A DNA stretch of 37,595 nucleotides from Beijerinckiaceae bacterium (GTDB lineage Bacteria; Pseudomonadota; Alphaproteobacteria; Rhizobiales; Beijerinckiaceae). Of this stretch, positions 15,222 to 23,416 are shown piece after piece. The notes beneath the pieces are model-generated. The model was not told the DNA's origin, ran no database searches, and worked only from the letters and a program-made list of their open reading frames with translations. Each line of letters opens with the position of its first letter. Positions within the stretch are counted from its first letter, which is position 1. The stretch is from positions 1 to 37,595 of the forward strand of contig CANMLK010000011.1 in NCBI GenBank assembly GCA_947498445.1, read 5' to 3'. The position numbers and the translations under genes are program-made.

Positions 15222-16037
15222 ATGCGCATTTCTTTCTGTCCATGTCACCGCGCGCAGTTCGCAACGCCCGCTTCATCAAGCGCGTCCCATGGCCCGGTGT
15301 CCGGCGGCGCCATCGATCCCTCACTGAAACTCGACATCGCCATCGGCAGCCGCATCTGCGCAACCGAAGACGTGTTCGACGCTTATGGCCATCTTTCGGT
15401 GCGTCATCCCCACGCCCCGGATCGTTTCCTGATGACGCGCTCCATGCCGCCTGCGCTCGCAACAAGCGACGATGTGGTTGAACTTGATCTGGAATCCAAC
15501 GGGTGCGCCGGCAACACGAAGCCGCTCTTTCTGGAGCGCTTCATCCACGGCGAAATTTACAAGACGCGGCCGGATGTGAACGCCATCGTGCACAGCCATT
15601 CGTTGTCGGTTGTGCCTTTCACAGTGGTGGAACAGCCGATGCAGGCCATGTTCCACACCGCCGCCCATGTCGCGGCGGGCGCGCCTGTGTTCGATATTGA
15701 GGACGAGTTCGGCGAAACCGACATGCTGATCAGCGATCGCATGAAGGGCGCCTCCCTCGCGCGCACGCTTGGCGACAAGAGCATCTGCCTCATGCGCGGC
15801 CACGGCTCCGTCGCTGTCGGGCCCAGCCTTCAGCACGCGGTCATGCGCGCGGTCTACACCGAGGTGAACGCCAAGCTTCAACTGAATGCAAAGCTTTTGG
15901 GCGGACGCATGAAGCCGCTGAGCGCGCGCGAGGGCGAGCTTGCGGACGCGGTGAATCTGCTTGGCGTGGGGCGTCCGTGGGAATTGTGGAAGACGCAGAC
16001 CTTGCGCGCCATGCGGGCCGAAGGCGTTCTGACATGA
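15222..16037 (+). CDS. Class II aldolase/adducin-family protein
   Basis: The 271-residue enzyme has the class II aldolase fold and its metal site: Glu105 (FLERFIH), His124 and His126 (AIVHSHS) and His194 (RGHGSVAVG). Such proteins bind zinc or another divalent metal and cleave or decarboxylate hydroxy acids; the family includes fuculose-phosphate aldolase and, in phthalate pathways, 3,4-dihydroxyphthalate decarboxylase. The 30-residue N-terminal stretch with several Cys and Ser is unusual and a later start is possible, though AAGG precedes the ATG at 15222. The neighbouring Mo-hydroxylase and DHP-decarboxylase-like genes make a decarboxylase role attractive, but this is inference. It converges with the XRE regulator gene with only three bases between the stops. 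Confidence 0.82.
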   Translation: MRISFCPCHRAQFATPASSSASHGPVSGGAIDPSLKLDIAIGSRICATEDVFDAYGHLSVRHPHAPDRFLMTRSMPPALATSDDVVELDLESNGCAGNTKPLFLERFIHGEIYKTRPDVNAIVHSHSLSVVPFTVVEQPMQAMFHTAAHVAAGAPVFDIEDEFGETDMLISDRMKGASLARTLGDKSICLMRGHGSVAVGPSLQHAVMRAVYTEVNAKLQLNAKLLGGRMKPLSAREGELADAVNLLGVGRPWELWKTQTLRAMRAEGVLT

Positions 16038-16040
16038 CGG

Positions 16041-16991
16041 TCAGGCGCTGCGCACTTTCTGGCGCGCCGAGAGAAACTTGCTGAAGTCCTCGACATCCAC
16101 ACGCTTGCCAGCGCTTGCGTTGTCGAGCAGATGGCGGATGCAGGCAAGCGCAGCAGGCCCCTTCAGGGCGCGCGACCACATTTCCGTGACGGACTTTTCA
16201 TGCAGCGCAATGGCGTCGGGCGCTGATGTAATCATCGCAACGCCGACGCTGACGTTGGGTTCGCCGCCAAGACGAAACGGGCTGAGCACCAGGCAGCGCC
16301 TGTCCGGCTGACGGATGAGCTGGAAGCCAGTGTGCGGCAACGTATCGAGGACGATGCCGACTTGCACGCCCATCGGCTGCTCTTCGATGAGATTGGCGAA
16401 ATGCTGAATCTCGCGACGCGCAAGCGCCTTGCGCTTGCCGAGAACGGATTCGCTCAAGCCCGCGCGACCAATGAAGCCATGGTTGAGAAAGCGCTCGATT
16501 TCAAAGGCGGAAATCAGGTTCACGACATGGGGTGTGCGCTCGCGATAGCAGCGTTTGCGCGCCTGCAGAATGTCGATGATCTTTGGGATGTCGCCCATCG
16601 CCTTTGAGCGTTCGGGCGCATTCTTGCTGATGTTCTCAGTCAGCACCTCTTGCAGCGTTGGCAAGAAGGAGTCCGAGGCCAGCAAGAAAGAGATGGGCCC
16701 GGCGAGCACAACAATGTGCTCCGCCGTTTCTTCAATTTGCCGCACGCGCTCGAAATAGCTGACGGCGGAGGGGATGTATTCGATACCTACGCCCAGAAGC
16801 GTGGGAATGGAGACGCCGAGCAGCTCGGCGAGCTTGTCGAGCGTCTCGATCTTGGCGAGTTCGCCTTTTTCAAACCGGTAGAGCGCCGTGCGCGAGATGC
16901 CAAGCTGTTTGGCGATCTCGTCCGCGCTCAGGCCCGAGCCCATGCGATAGGCCCGGAGCCTGTTTCCGATTTCATCAAAACGAAAAGCCAT
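16041..16991 (-). CDS. XRE-family transcriptional regulator with a long C-terminal domain
   Basis: The 316-residue protein has an N-terminal helix-turn-helix of the Cro/C1 type at about residues 8-66 (IGNRLRAYRMGSGLSADEIA, then ISRTALYRFEKGELAKIETL). The remaining 250 residues form an effector-binding-like domain with no Cupin signature that I can see; it is mixed alpha/beta with GVQVGIVLD and LVLSPFRLGGEPNVSVGVAM strands. It lies 40 bases downstream of the ubiD-like gene on the same strand and is probably co-transcribed with it, so it could regulate that gene and the long forward operon starting at 18698. The operator-like repeats at 18586-18626 are candidate binding sites. Confidence 0.85.
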   Translation of the reverse strand: MAFRFDEIGNRLRAYRMGSGLSADEIAKQLGISRTALYRFEKGELAKIETLDKLAELLGVSIPTLLGVGIEYIPSAVSYFERVRQIEETAEHIVVLAGPISFLLASDSFLPTLQEVLTENISKNAPERSKAMGDIPKIIDILQARKRCYRERTPHVVNLISAFEIERFLNHGFIGRAGLSESVLGKRKALARREIQHFANLIEEQPMGVQVGIVLDTLPHTGFQLIRQPDRRCLVLSPFRLGGEPNVSVGVAMITSAPDAIALHEKSVTEMWSRALKGPAALACIRHLLDNASAGKRVDVEDFSKFLSARQKVRSA

Positions 16992-17031
16992 GTCGATTTA
17001 CCGCGCCGAACAGCACAAGGATTGCGTCAGA

Positions 17032-18486
17032 TCACCATTCGGGCGGCAGGAACGAGCTGAACTTGTCGCGAACCTGCTTTTCGAGCTTGTCGCTGTTCTT
17101 CACCACTTCTGGCCAGGTGTCCATACGGTTCCACGGCGTGCACGCGTCGATGACCATGCGCGAGTTCATGTTGTGCTTGTCGGAGGGGTACGACATCGGA
17201 TCAAGATGCGTGCTCCAGCAGCCGTTGAGGATCTGCACATCGTCGCGCGGGTCGCAGCGCGTGCAGATCGACCAGACAACCTTGTCCATGTCGGCGGGGT
17301 CGATATCATCGTCCACGACGACGACGACGCGGTTGGCGTAGGCGCCTGCGTGGCATTGAGATGCGATGAGACCCGCTTGTTTGGAATGGCCGGCATACAT
17401 CTGCTTGATGGAAACCGTGAGCCACATGCGGCTGCCGCCCGCCTCGTGCGACCACACGCCCTTGACGCCAGGCACGCCAGCGGCCTCAAGCTCGTGCCAC
17501 ACCACGCCAGCGCGCGCTGTGCCGCGATAGAACGTGTCATCGTTGGGCGGGATGCCGGGAACCGCGCCCGTGAGGATCGGGTCGTTGCGATGCCACAGAC
17601 GCTCGATCCGGATGGCTGGGCGCATGGCGCGCCCGCCTGCGTAATAGCCGGTCCACTCGCCGAGCGGGCCTTCATCCACAAGATCGTCCTTGTGCACAAA
17701 ACCTTCAAAAGCAATTTCCGCTTCAGCGGGAATGGGCAGGCCAGTGACAGGCCCGTGGATAACGCGCACGGCGTCGCCCAGCAGGCCGCCAGCTGCGTCA
17801 AACTCGTTCTTGCCGTAAGGGATTTCGAGGCCAGCGACAGCGAACAGGCCGGGATGCACGCCGACGACGACGGCGATGGGGCAGGGCTTGCCGGCGTCAT
17901 GATACTTGCGCATCAGAATGTCACCGTGCTTGCCCTTCGAGATCATCACGGAGGCGGTCTTTTTATCGTGCGCCTGCACGCGATAGGCGCCGTAGTTCAC
18001 CCAGCCGGACTCGGGATCCTTCATGATGACCATGCAGCCGGTGCCGATGAAATAGCCGCCGTCTCCCTCATGCCAGCGCGGTGCGGGAATGGAGAGAAGG
18101 TCGATGTCATCGCCTTCAAATGAATTTTCGAGCAGAGCGCCGGTGTTCACAACCTTGGGCTCGATGGTGGGCGCATCGCGCATATAGTCGCGCCAGAAGC
18201 GCACGAGGTCGACTTCGGACGTGTTGGCGGGCAGGCCAAGCATCAACGAAATGCGCCGCACCGAGGTGAGCAGGTTCGACAGAACGCGGAAGCCGGGCTT
18301 GTAGCCGGGCACATTGTCGAACAGGACCGACGGGCGTCCCATTTTACGCATCGCGATGTCGATGATGCCGCCGATTTCCGCTTCACGGTCGGCGCCGCTC
18401 ACGTGAATCAATTCACCGGCCGCCTCCATCTGCTTGATCCAGTCTCGCAGATCCTGGCTTTGCGCCTTGCGTACGATAGCGTCCAC
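17032..18486 (-). CDS. UbiD-family (prenylated-FMN) decarboxylase
   Basis: The 484-residue enzyme belongs to the UbiD/Fdc family, which reversibly decarboxylates aromatic, heteroaromatic or unsaturated acids with prenylated FMN. Arg169 (NYGAYRVQAHD), Glu272 and Glu277 (DEGPLGEWTGYYAGG) match the catalytic Arg-Glu-Glu of Fdc1 in identity and in spacing. The start is GTG at 18486, five bases after AGAGGAGA; the frame extends to 18567 but those residues are not family-like. No ubiX gene for cofactor synthesis is in the window, so it must be supplied from elsewhere. It is divergent from a Mo-hydroxylase large-subunit gene. Substrates of this family include 4-hydroxybenzoate, vanillate, furandicarboxylate and pyrrole-2-carboxylate; which applies is unknown. 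Confidence 0.9.
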   Translation of the reverse strand: MDAIVRKAQSQDLRDWIKQMEAAGELIHVSGADREAEIGGIIDIAMRKMGRPSVLFDNVPGYKPGFRVLSNLLTSVRRISLMLGLPANTSEVDLVRFWRDYMRDAPTIEPKVVNTGALLENSFEGDDIDLLSIPAPRWHEGDGGYFIGTGCMVIMKDPESGWVNYGAYRVQAHDKKTASVMISKGKHGDILMRKYHDAGKPCPIAVVVGVHPGLFAVAGLEIPYGKNEFDAAGGLLGDAVRVIHGPVTGLPIPAEAEIAFEGFVHKDDLVDEGPLGEWTGYYAGGRAMRPAIRIERLWHRNDPILTGAVPGIPPNDDTFYRGTARAGVVWHELEAAGVPGVKGVWSHEAGGSRMWLTVSIKQMYAGHSKQAGLIASQCHAGAYANRVVVVVDDDIDPADMDKVVWSICTRCDPRDDVQILNGCWSTHLDPMSYPSDKHNMNSRMVIDACTPWNRMDTWPEVVKNSDKLEKQVRDKFSSFLPPEW

Positions 18487-18538
18487 CGACGTCTCCTCTG
18501 GTATGAAAAATGTGCAGAAGCGGTCGCCTGCCGGACCT

Positions 18539-18567
18539 ATTGGAGCGTCCGCGATGTATCTTGGCAA
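18539..18567 (-). promoter_or_regulatory. Candidate sigma70 promoter of the ubiD-like gene
   Basis: On the reverse strand TTGCCA (18562-18567), exactly 17 bases and TCCAAT (18539-18544) match a -35/-10 pair. The same -10 sequence and spacing are seen in the promoter proposed for Bug gene B (8880-8908). The GTG start lies about 50 bases downstream. Confidence 0.45.
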
Positions 18568-18585
18568 GCTAGTCCGATTTTAGGG

Positions 18586-18626
18586 ATTTGTCCACAAATT
18601 GTGACGAGCAACAAAATTCGTGACAA
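18586..18626. promoter_or_regulatory. Operator-like repeats in the ubiD / Mo-hydroxylase intergenic region
   Basis: ATTTGT-CC-ACAAAT (18586-18599) is a palindrome with perfect 6-base arms. Directly after it, TTGTGACGA (18599-18607) and TCGTGACAA (18618-18626) form an inverted repeat with 8 of 9 pairs matching, separated by GCAACAAAAT. The repeats lie upstream of the ubiD promoter and before the forward operon, as expected for a shared operator. The XRE regulator at 16041-16991 is the natural candidate to bind here, which is inference. Confidence 0.5.
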
Positions 18627-18697
18627 GCTTCCGGGCCTTTGCTACCTCATTCAAATCCCGCCTGGATGGCAAGCAGGCCAGAGGAGGATCGCGTTTC

Positions 18698-21028
18698 ATG
18701 GCAAGCGTCTTCGGGCAAAGCATCGCGCGGCTGGAAGATCCGCCGTTGTTGCGCGGCAAGGGTCGTTTCGTCGACGACATAGCGCTGCCCGGCATGGTCC
18801 ATGTCGCGTTTGTTCGCAGCTCGTTTGCGCACGCTAAAATTCTCTCCATAGATTGCGACGCTGCGCGCGCCTTGCCCGGCGTCATCGCCATTTGGACTGC
18901 AGCGGATATTCTACCCCACGTCACAGAAAACAAGCTGCGCGTGGCGCTGCCCAGCCCCGCCTTCCGGCAAGAACTGGACCGCCCGATCCTCGTTGAGGAT
19001 GAAGTTGTCCATGTCGGCGAGCCCATCGCGATGATTGTTGCATGCGACCGGTATGTCGCAGAAGACGCGGCCTCGATGGTGATGATCGATTACGATCCAT
19101 TGCCTGCCGTGTCTGACTGTGTCGCCGCGCTCGAGCCCGGCGCCCCCACTGCCCACGCGGCCTCGCGGCATAATCTGTGCGCGCAATTTGACTTCAACTA
19201 CGGCGATACGAATGCTGCGTTCGCAAATGCAGCGCACGTGTTCAAGGAAACACTGTCGCAGCATCGCGGCGTCGCGCACAGCCTGGAGGGGCGCGGCGTC
19301 ATCGCCGCCTATGATGAGCTGGACGACAAGATCACCGTCTGGAGCTCCACTCAGACGCCCCATGCGGCAAAGCGTTATCTGCTCGATATTCTACGCCTTG
19401 ATGAAAACCGTTTGCGCGTGGTGACGCCAGACGTTGGCGGCGGCTTTGGCCCCAAGCTCGTTTTTTATCCCGAAGAAGTCGCCATCACGCTGGCCGCGGT
19501 GCTGCTCAAGCGGCCCGTCAAATGGATTGAAGACCGGCGCGAACATTTCGTCTCCACCACGCAAGAGCGCGATCAGATCTGGACGATGGAAATCGCTGTC
19601 GATGGGCAGGGGCGCATCCTTGGCCTGCGCGGCGACCTCGTGCATGATCATGGCGCCTGGACAGCTCGCGGCGTCAATGTCCCTTACGGCTCTGCCGCAG
19701 CGCTGACGCTGGCTTATGTCGTGCCGGCGTTAAAGCTCGACATCAAGCTGGCGCTCACTAACAAGACGCCCGTAACGCCCATTCGCGGTGCAGGCCAGCC
19801 GCAAGCCGTGTTCGTGATGGAGCGTTTGCTAGACAAGGTGGCGCGCGAACTTAATATCGATCGCGCGGAGGTGCGTCGCCGCAATCTCGTGCCAGCTGAC
19901 AAAATGCCCTATGCCACGCCGATGAAAACGCGCGGCGGCATGCAGGTTGTGCTTGATAGCGGCAATTATCCGCGCAGTCAGGCGCAAGCCCTTGAGGCCG
20001 CTGGCTGGGATGATTTTCCCGCCCGTCAGGCGCAAGCGCTCAAAGAGGGCCGCTACATCGGCATCGGCCTTGCAAACTATGTTGAAGGCACGGGGCGTGG
20101 ACCGTTTGAACCGGTGAGCGTACGCGTTGCGGAGAACAGCCGCATTCACGTCGCCACGGGCGCCGCCGCAATGGGCCAGAGCACGAAGACGATGATTGCT
20201 CAGGTCGTGGCCGAACAGCTGGGCGGCGACGTGAACAATCTTGTCATCACCACAGGCGACACAGCGGCCATTGAGCTTGGCATGGGCGGCTTCAACAGCC
20301 GACAGGCCGTGATGGCCGGCGCCTCAGCCCACGCCGCCGCGCTCGCCGTGCGCAAGAAGGCGATGACAGTTGCAAGCGCGATGCTTGATGTCGGCGAGCA
20401 GGCGCTTGAGCTGGAAGGAGATCGTGTGCGCGTGCGCGGCGCTGATGGACGATCGCTGTCGCTGGGCCAAATCTCGCGCGCTGTTGCGGGCCTGCCGGGC
20501 TATTACATGCCGGGCGGCGTCTCGCCGGGCCTTGAGGCGACCGAACGCGTCATCATCAACGACATGACCTACGCCAATGGCGCGGCGGTCGTTGAAGTTG
20601 AGGTCGATATTGCGACCGGGCAGGTGCATATCGTGAACATCACCTTTTCGCATGATTGCGGACGCATCATTCATCCGCAGATCGTTGAAGGACAGGTCAT
20701 CGGCGGGATCATTCACGGCATCGGCAATGCGCTCTTTGAGCAGATGTCGTATGACGAAAACGCACAGCCGCTGTCGATGACGCTGGCTGAATATCTGCTG
20801 GTGACGTCGACCGAGACGCCCGCGCGCATCAAGCTCCTGCATCAGGAATCGCCTACGCCGCTGAATGAACTTGGCGTCAAGGGAGTTGGCGAAACCGGCG
20901 TCATTCCCATGACAGCGGCGATCTCGTCGGCGGTGGACGATGCTCTTTCGCCATTCGGCGCGCGCGTTATTCGCACGCCCATCTTGCCGCACGACATTAT
21001 TGCATTCGTGGAGGGACGCTCCGCGTGA
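18698..21028 (+). CDS. Mo-hydroxylase molybdopterin-binding large subunit without adjacent small subunits, set 2
   Basis: The 776-residue protein has all large-subunit marks: SIARLEDPPLLRGKGRFVDD at the start, VGGGFGPKLVFYPEEV and PVKWIEDRREHF for cofactor binding, and GVKGVGETGVIPM with the catalytic Glu at the C-terminus. The substrate loop reads VTPIRGAGQPQ, again not the CO dehydrogenase AYRCSFR. The start at 18698 follows GAGGAGG; the frame from 18620 is longer but not family-like. No FAD or iron-sulfur subunit gene lies beside it, whereas an L-less M-S pair sits at the end of the same forward run (30801-32176). It is divergent from the ubiD-like gene and 28 bases before the pyrC-like gene. 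Confidence 0.92.
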   Translation: MASVFGQSIARLEDPPLLRGKGRFVDDIALPGMVHVAFVRSSFAHAKILSIDCDAARALPGVIAIWTAADILPHVTENKLRVALPSPAFRQELDRPILVEDEVVHVGEPIAMIVACDRYVAEDAASMVMIDYDPLPAVSDCVAALEPGAPTAHAASRHNLCAQFDFNYGDTNAAFANAAHVFKETLSQHRGVAHSLEGRGVIAAYDELDDKITVWSSTQTPHAAKRYLLDILRLDENRLRVVTPDVGGGFGPKLVFYPEEVAITLAAVLLKRPVKWIEDRREHFVSTTQERDQIWTMEIAVDGQGRILGLRGDLVHDHGAWTARGVNVPYGSAAALTLAYVVPALKLDIKLALTNKTPVTPIRGAGQPQAVFVMERLLDKVARELNIDRAEVRRRNLVPADKMPYATPMKTRGGMQVVLDSGNYPRSQAQALEAAGWDDFPARQAQALKEGRYIGIGLANYVEGTGRGPFEPVSVRVAENSRIHVATGAAAMGQSTKTMIAQVVAEQLGGDVNNLVITTGDTAAIELGMGGFNSRQAVMAGASAHAAALAVRKKAMTVASAMLDVGEQALELEGDRVRVRGADGRSLSLGQISRAVAGLPGYYMPGGVSPGLEATERVIINDMTYANGAAVVEVEVDIATGQVHIVNITFSHDCGRIIHPQIVEGQVIGGIIHGIGNALFEQMSYDENAQPLSMTLAEYLLVTSTETPARIKLLHQESPTPLNELGVKGVGETGVIPMTAAISSAVDDALSPFGARVIRTPILPHDIIAFVEGRSA

Positions 21029-21056
21029 GCGCCGAAAGTTTGAGAGAAGGCTCCTC

Positions 21057-22103
21057 ATGACGACACGCATCACGATCACCCGACCCGACGACTGGCACCT
21101 TCACGTGCGCGATGGCGCCATGCTCAAGGCTTCGCTGCCATTTACGGCGCGCGTCTTTGGCCGCGCCATTCTCATGCCCAATCTCGTGCCGCCCGTGCTC
21201 ACTGCCGCAGACGGAGCCGCCTATCGCCAGCGCGCAATGGCCGTTTTGCCCACCGACACAAAATTTACGCCGCTAATCACCTGCTATCTCACCGATGATA
21301 CCGATCCCGACGATGTCGAACGTGGCTTCAGGGAGGGTATCTTCACGGCCGTAAAGCTTTATCCCGCCAACGCGACGACGAATTCGGCGGCTGGCGTCGC
21401 TGATTACGCGAAGATAGAGCGTGTGCTGGCGCGCATGGAAAAAATCGGCATGCTGCTGCTGATCCATTGCGAGGAAGTTGATCCCACAGTTGATGTGTTT
21501 GATCGCGAGGCCGTGTTTATCGATCGACGCCTCATTCCCATGGCGAAAAAATTCCCCGGATTAAAAATCGTCTTCGAGCATATCTCATCGAAGATCGGCA
21601 TTGATTATGTCCGCTCCGCCGCGCCGCAAATTGGCGCCAGCGTCACGCCCTATCACATGCAACTCAACCGCACGGATTGGCTCGGATGGGGCAATCGCCC
21701 GTATATGTATTGCATGCCTGTCATTAAGACCGAGCAGGACCGCATCGCCATCCGTCAGGCCGCGACATCGGGCGAAGCCTGCTTTTTTCTGGGCACTGAT
21801 TCTGCGCCGCACCCGGTGGCGCGCAAACTCGGCGTCATTGGTTCCGCAGGCCTGTTCAATTCTCCCGTGTGCATGGAAACCTATGCGCAGATTTTTGATG
21901 AGGACGACAAGCTCGAGAATCTCGAGAAATTCGCCTCTCTCAACGGGCCCAAGCATTACGGACTGCCGCCCAATTCCGATACGATAACACTTGAAAAAAC
22001 CTCATGGACGGCGCCCGAAGAAGTTCTCTTCGATGGGCCCGAAGAGCGCGCGCTGATCTATCGCGGCGGCGAGAAAATTCCGTGGAAAGTGGTGAGCGCG
22101 TGA
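21057..22103 (+). CDS. pyrC: Dihydroorotase of the E. coli PyrC type (or related cyclic amide hydrolase)
   Basis: The 348-residue protein has the same length as E. coli PyrC and clear similarity along the chain. The binuclear metal ligands are all visible: His14 and His16 (DDWHLHVRDG), carboxylated Lys100 (AVKLYPANATTNS), His137 (LLIHCEE), His175 (VFEHISS) and Asp248 (LGTDSAPH); each is two residues earlier than in E. coli. PyrC reversibly closes carbamoyl aspartate to dihydroorotate. Here it lies in a catabolic gene run, and its stop overlaps the start of an amidase gene (GTGA), so it may instead open a cyclic amide or imide whose product the amidase then deaminates. E. coli has Gly-Glu after the equivalent of His137; here it is Cys-Glu. 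True pyrimidine function cannot be excluded. Confidence 0.88.
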   Translation: MTTRITITRPDDWHLHVRDGAMLKASLPFTARVFGRAILMPNLVPPVLTAADGAAYRQRAMAVLPTDTKFTPLITCYLTDDTDPDDVERGFREGIFTAVKLYPANATTNSAAGVADYAKIERVLARMEKIGMLLLIHCEEVDPTVDVFDREAVFIDRRLIPMAKKFPGLKIVFEHISSKIGIDYVRSAAPQIGASVTPYHMQLNRTDWLGWGNRPYMYCMPVIKTEQDRIAIRQAATSGEACFFLGTDSAPHPVARKLGVIGSAGLFNSPVCMETYAQIFDEDDKLENLEKFASLNGPKHYGLPPNSDTITLEKTSWTAPEEVLFDGPEERALIYRGGEKIPWKVVSA

Positions 22104-23416
22104 GCGAACCCTTCGACACTGCGCACCTTCAAAAGCTGTCCGTTGTCGAGGCTGCGGACGCCATTGCGCGCGGCCAGATCACATCGCAGCAGCTTGTGCG
22201 CGCGTTGATTGAACGCACTGAGGCGCGCGACGGCGCCGTGCGTGCATGGGCGGCTTTTGATGCGGATCATGCGCTTGCTCAGGCGCGCGCGTGCGACGAG
22301 GGCGCGACGAGCGGGCCAATGCGCGGCGTGCCCGTGGCCGTAAAGGACGTTCTCAACACGTTCGATTATCCCACGCAAATGGGCTCGCCCATTTACGATG
22401 GCTGGCAATCGCGCAACGACGCCGCCTGCGTCGCGATGCTGCGCAACGCGGGCGCCGTCGTGCTGGGCAAGACGATCACCTGCGAATTTGCCGGCACGCA
22501 TCCCAACGTGACGACCAATCCCCTTGACGCGTCGCGCACCCCCGGCGGCTCATCAAGCGGCTCTGCTGCAGCGGTCGCCGACTTCATGGCGCCCATTGCG
22601 CTTGGCACGCAGACGGGTGGTTCAGTGCTGCGGCCTGCGTCGTTCTGTGGCCTGGTAGGGTTCAAGCCGACATTCGGCGGCTACAACCGCGAAGGGATGC
22701 GTTTTGCCGCCGAATGCATCGACACCATCGGCCTGCTTTCACGCACCATCGAAGACGCCGCCTATTGCGATCACGTGCTGCGCGGCGCAATTCCATCCAC
22801 TCTTGCGCCGCTCGAAAAAGCCCCGCGCGTCGGGCTATGCCGCACCTATATGTGGAGCCTCGCGCAGAGCGAAACGCGTGATTGCGTCGCCAAGGTCGTC
22901 GCACAGATCGAGGCGGCTGGCGCGCCCGTCGAAGAATTCGAATTGCCCCCGCACTTTGCCGATCTCACCAAGGCGCGCGCTATCATCAACGATGTCGAGC
23001 GCGCCCGTTCGCTCGCGTGGGAATGGACAGCGCACCGCGACAAGCTCAGCCCCGGCCTCGTGAAAACGATGGCGAGCGGAATTGCCATATCTGACAGGGA
23101 CTATCGCGATGCGCTGCGGCAAGTCGCTTTGGCGCGCCTGGAGATCGATTCCATTTTGCGGCGATACGATGTAGTGGTGGTGCCGGCCGTCAACGGCGAG
23201 GCCCCTGTCGGTCTGCACTACGCGGGAGACCCGTCGTTTCAGGCATTATGGACGCTCCTGCACGTTCCCTCCATCACTTTGCCAGCGCATCGCGGGCCTA
23301 ACGGCATGCCGGTCGGCATCCAGTTTGTTGCGCCTGTGGGGGAAGACTCTATGCTTCTGCGAGCGGCGCTCTGGATGCAGCATGTAGCCGCCATACGCAT
23401 GGAATCTGACGCATGA
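22100..23416 (+). CDS. Amidase-signature family amidase
   Basis: The 438-residue enzyme has the amidase-signature triad: Lys82 (VAVKDVL), cis-Ser151 (PGGSSSGSAA) and nucleophile Ser175 (LGTQTGGSVLRPAS), with the 24-residue gap between the two serines that is constant in the family. It hydrolyses a carboxamide to an acid and ammonia; the closest group by pattern is the broad malonamidase/GatA-like set. The start is GTG at 22100, overlapping the pyrC stop in GTGA, which supports translational coupling. The next gene begins inside its stop (ATGA). Coupling with a cyclic amide hydrolase and a CoA ligase suggests a ring-opening, deamination and activation order, which is inference. Confidence 0.9.
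   Translation: MSEPFDTAHLQKLSVVEAADAIARGQITSQQLVRALIERTEARDGAVRAWAAFDADHALAQARACDEGATSGPMRGVPVAVKDVLNTFDYPTQMGSPIYDGWQSRNDAACVAMLRNAGAVVLGKTITCEFAGTHPNVTTNPLDASRTPGGSSSGSAAAVADFMAPIALGTQTGGSVLRPASFCGLVGFKPTFGGYNREGMRFAAECIDTIGLLSRTIEDAAYCDHVLRGAIPSTLAPLEKAPRVGLCRTYMWSLAQSETRDCVAKVVAQIEAAGAPVEEFELPPHFADLTKARAIINDVERARSLAWEWTAHRDKLSPGLVKTMASGIAISDRDYRDALRQVALARLEIDSILRRYDVVVVPAVNGEAPVGLHYAGDPSFQALWTLLHVPSITLPAHRGPNGMPVGIQFVAPVGEDSMLLRAALWMQHVAAIRMESDA

Noticed and set aside
18698-21028. Set 2 large subunit as a form I CO dehydrogenase (CoxL), suggested by the CoxG gene downstream
   Set aside because: The substrate loop is VTPIRGAGQ, without the AYRCSFR motif and its copper-binding Cys.
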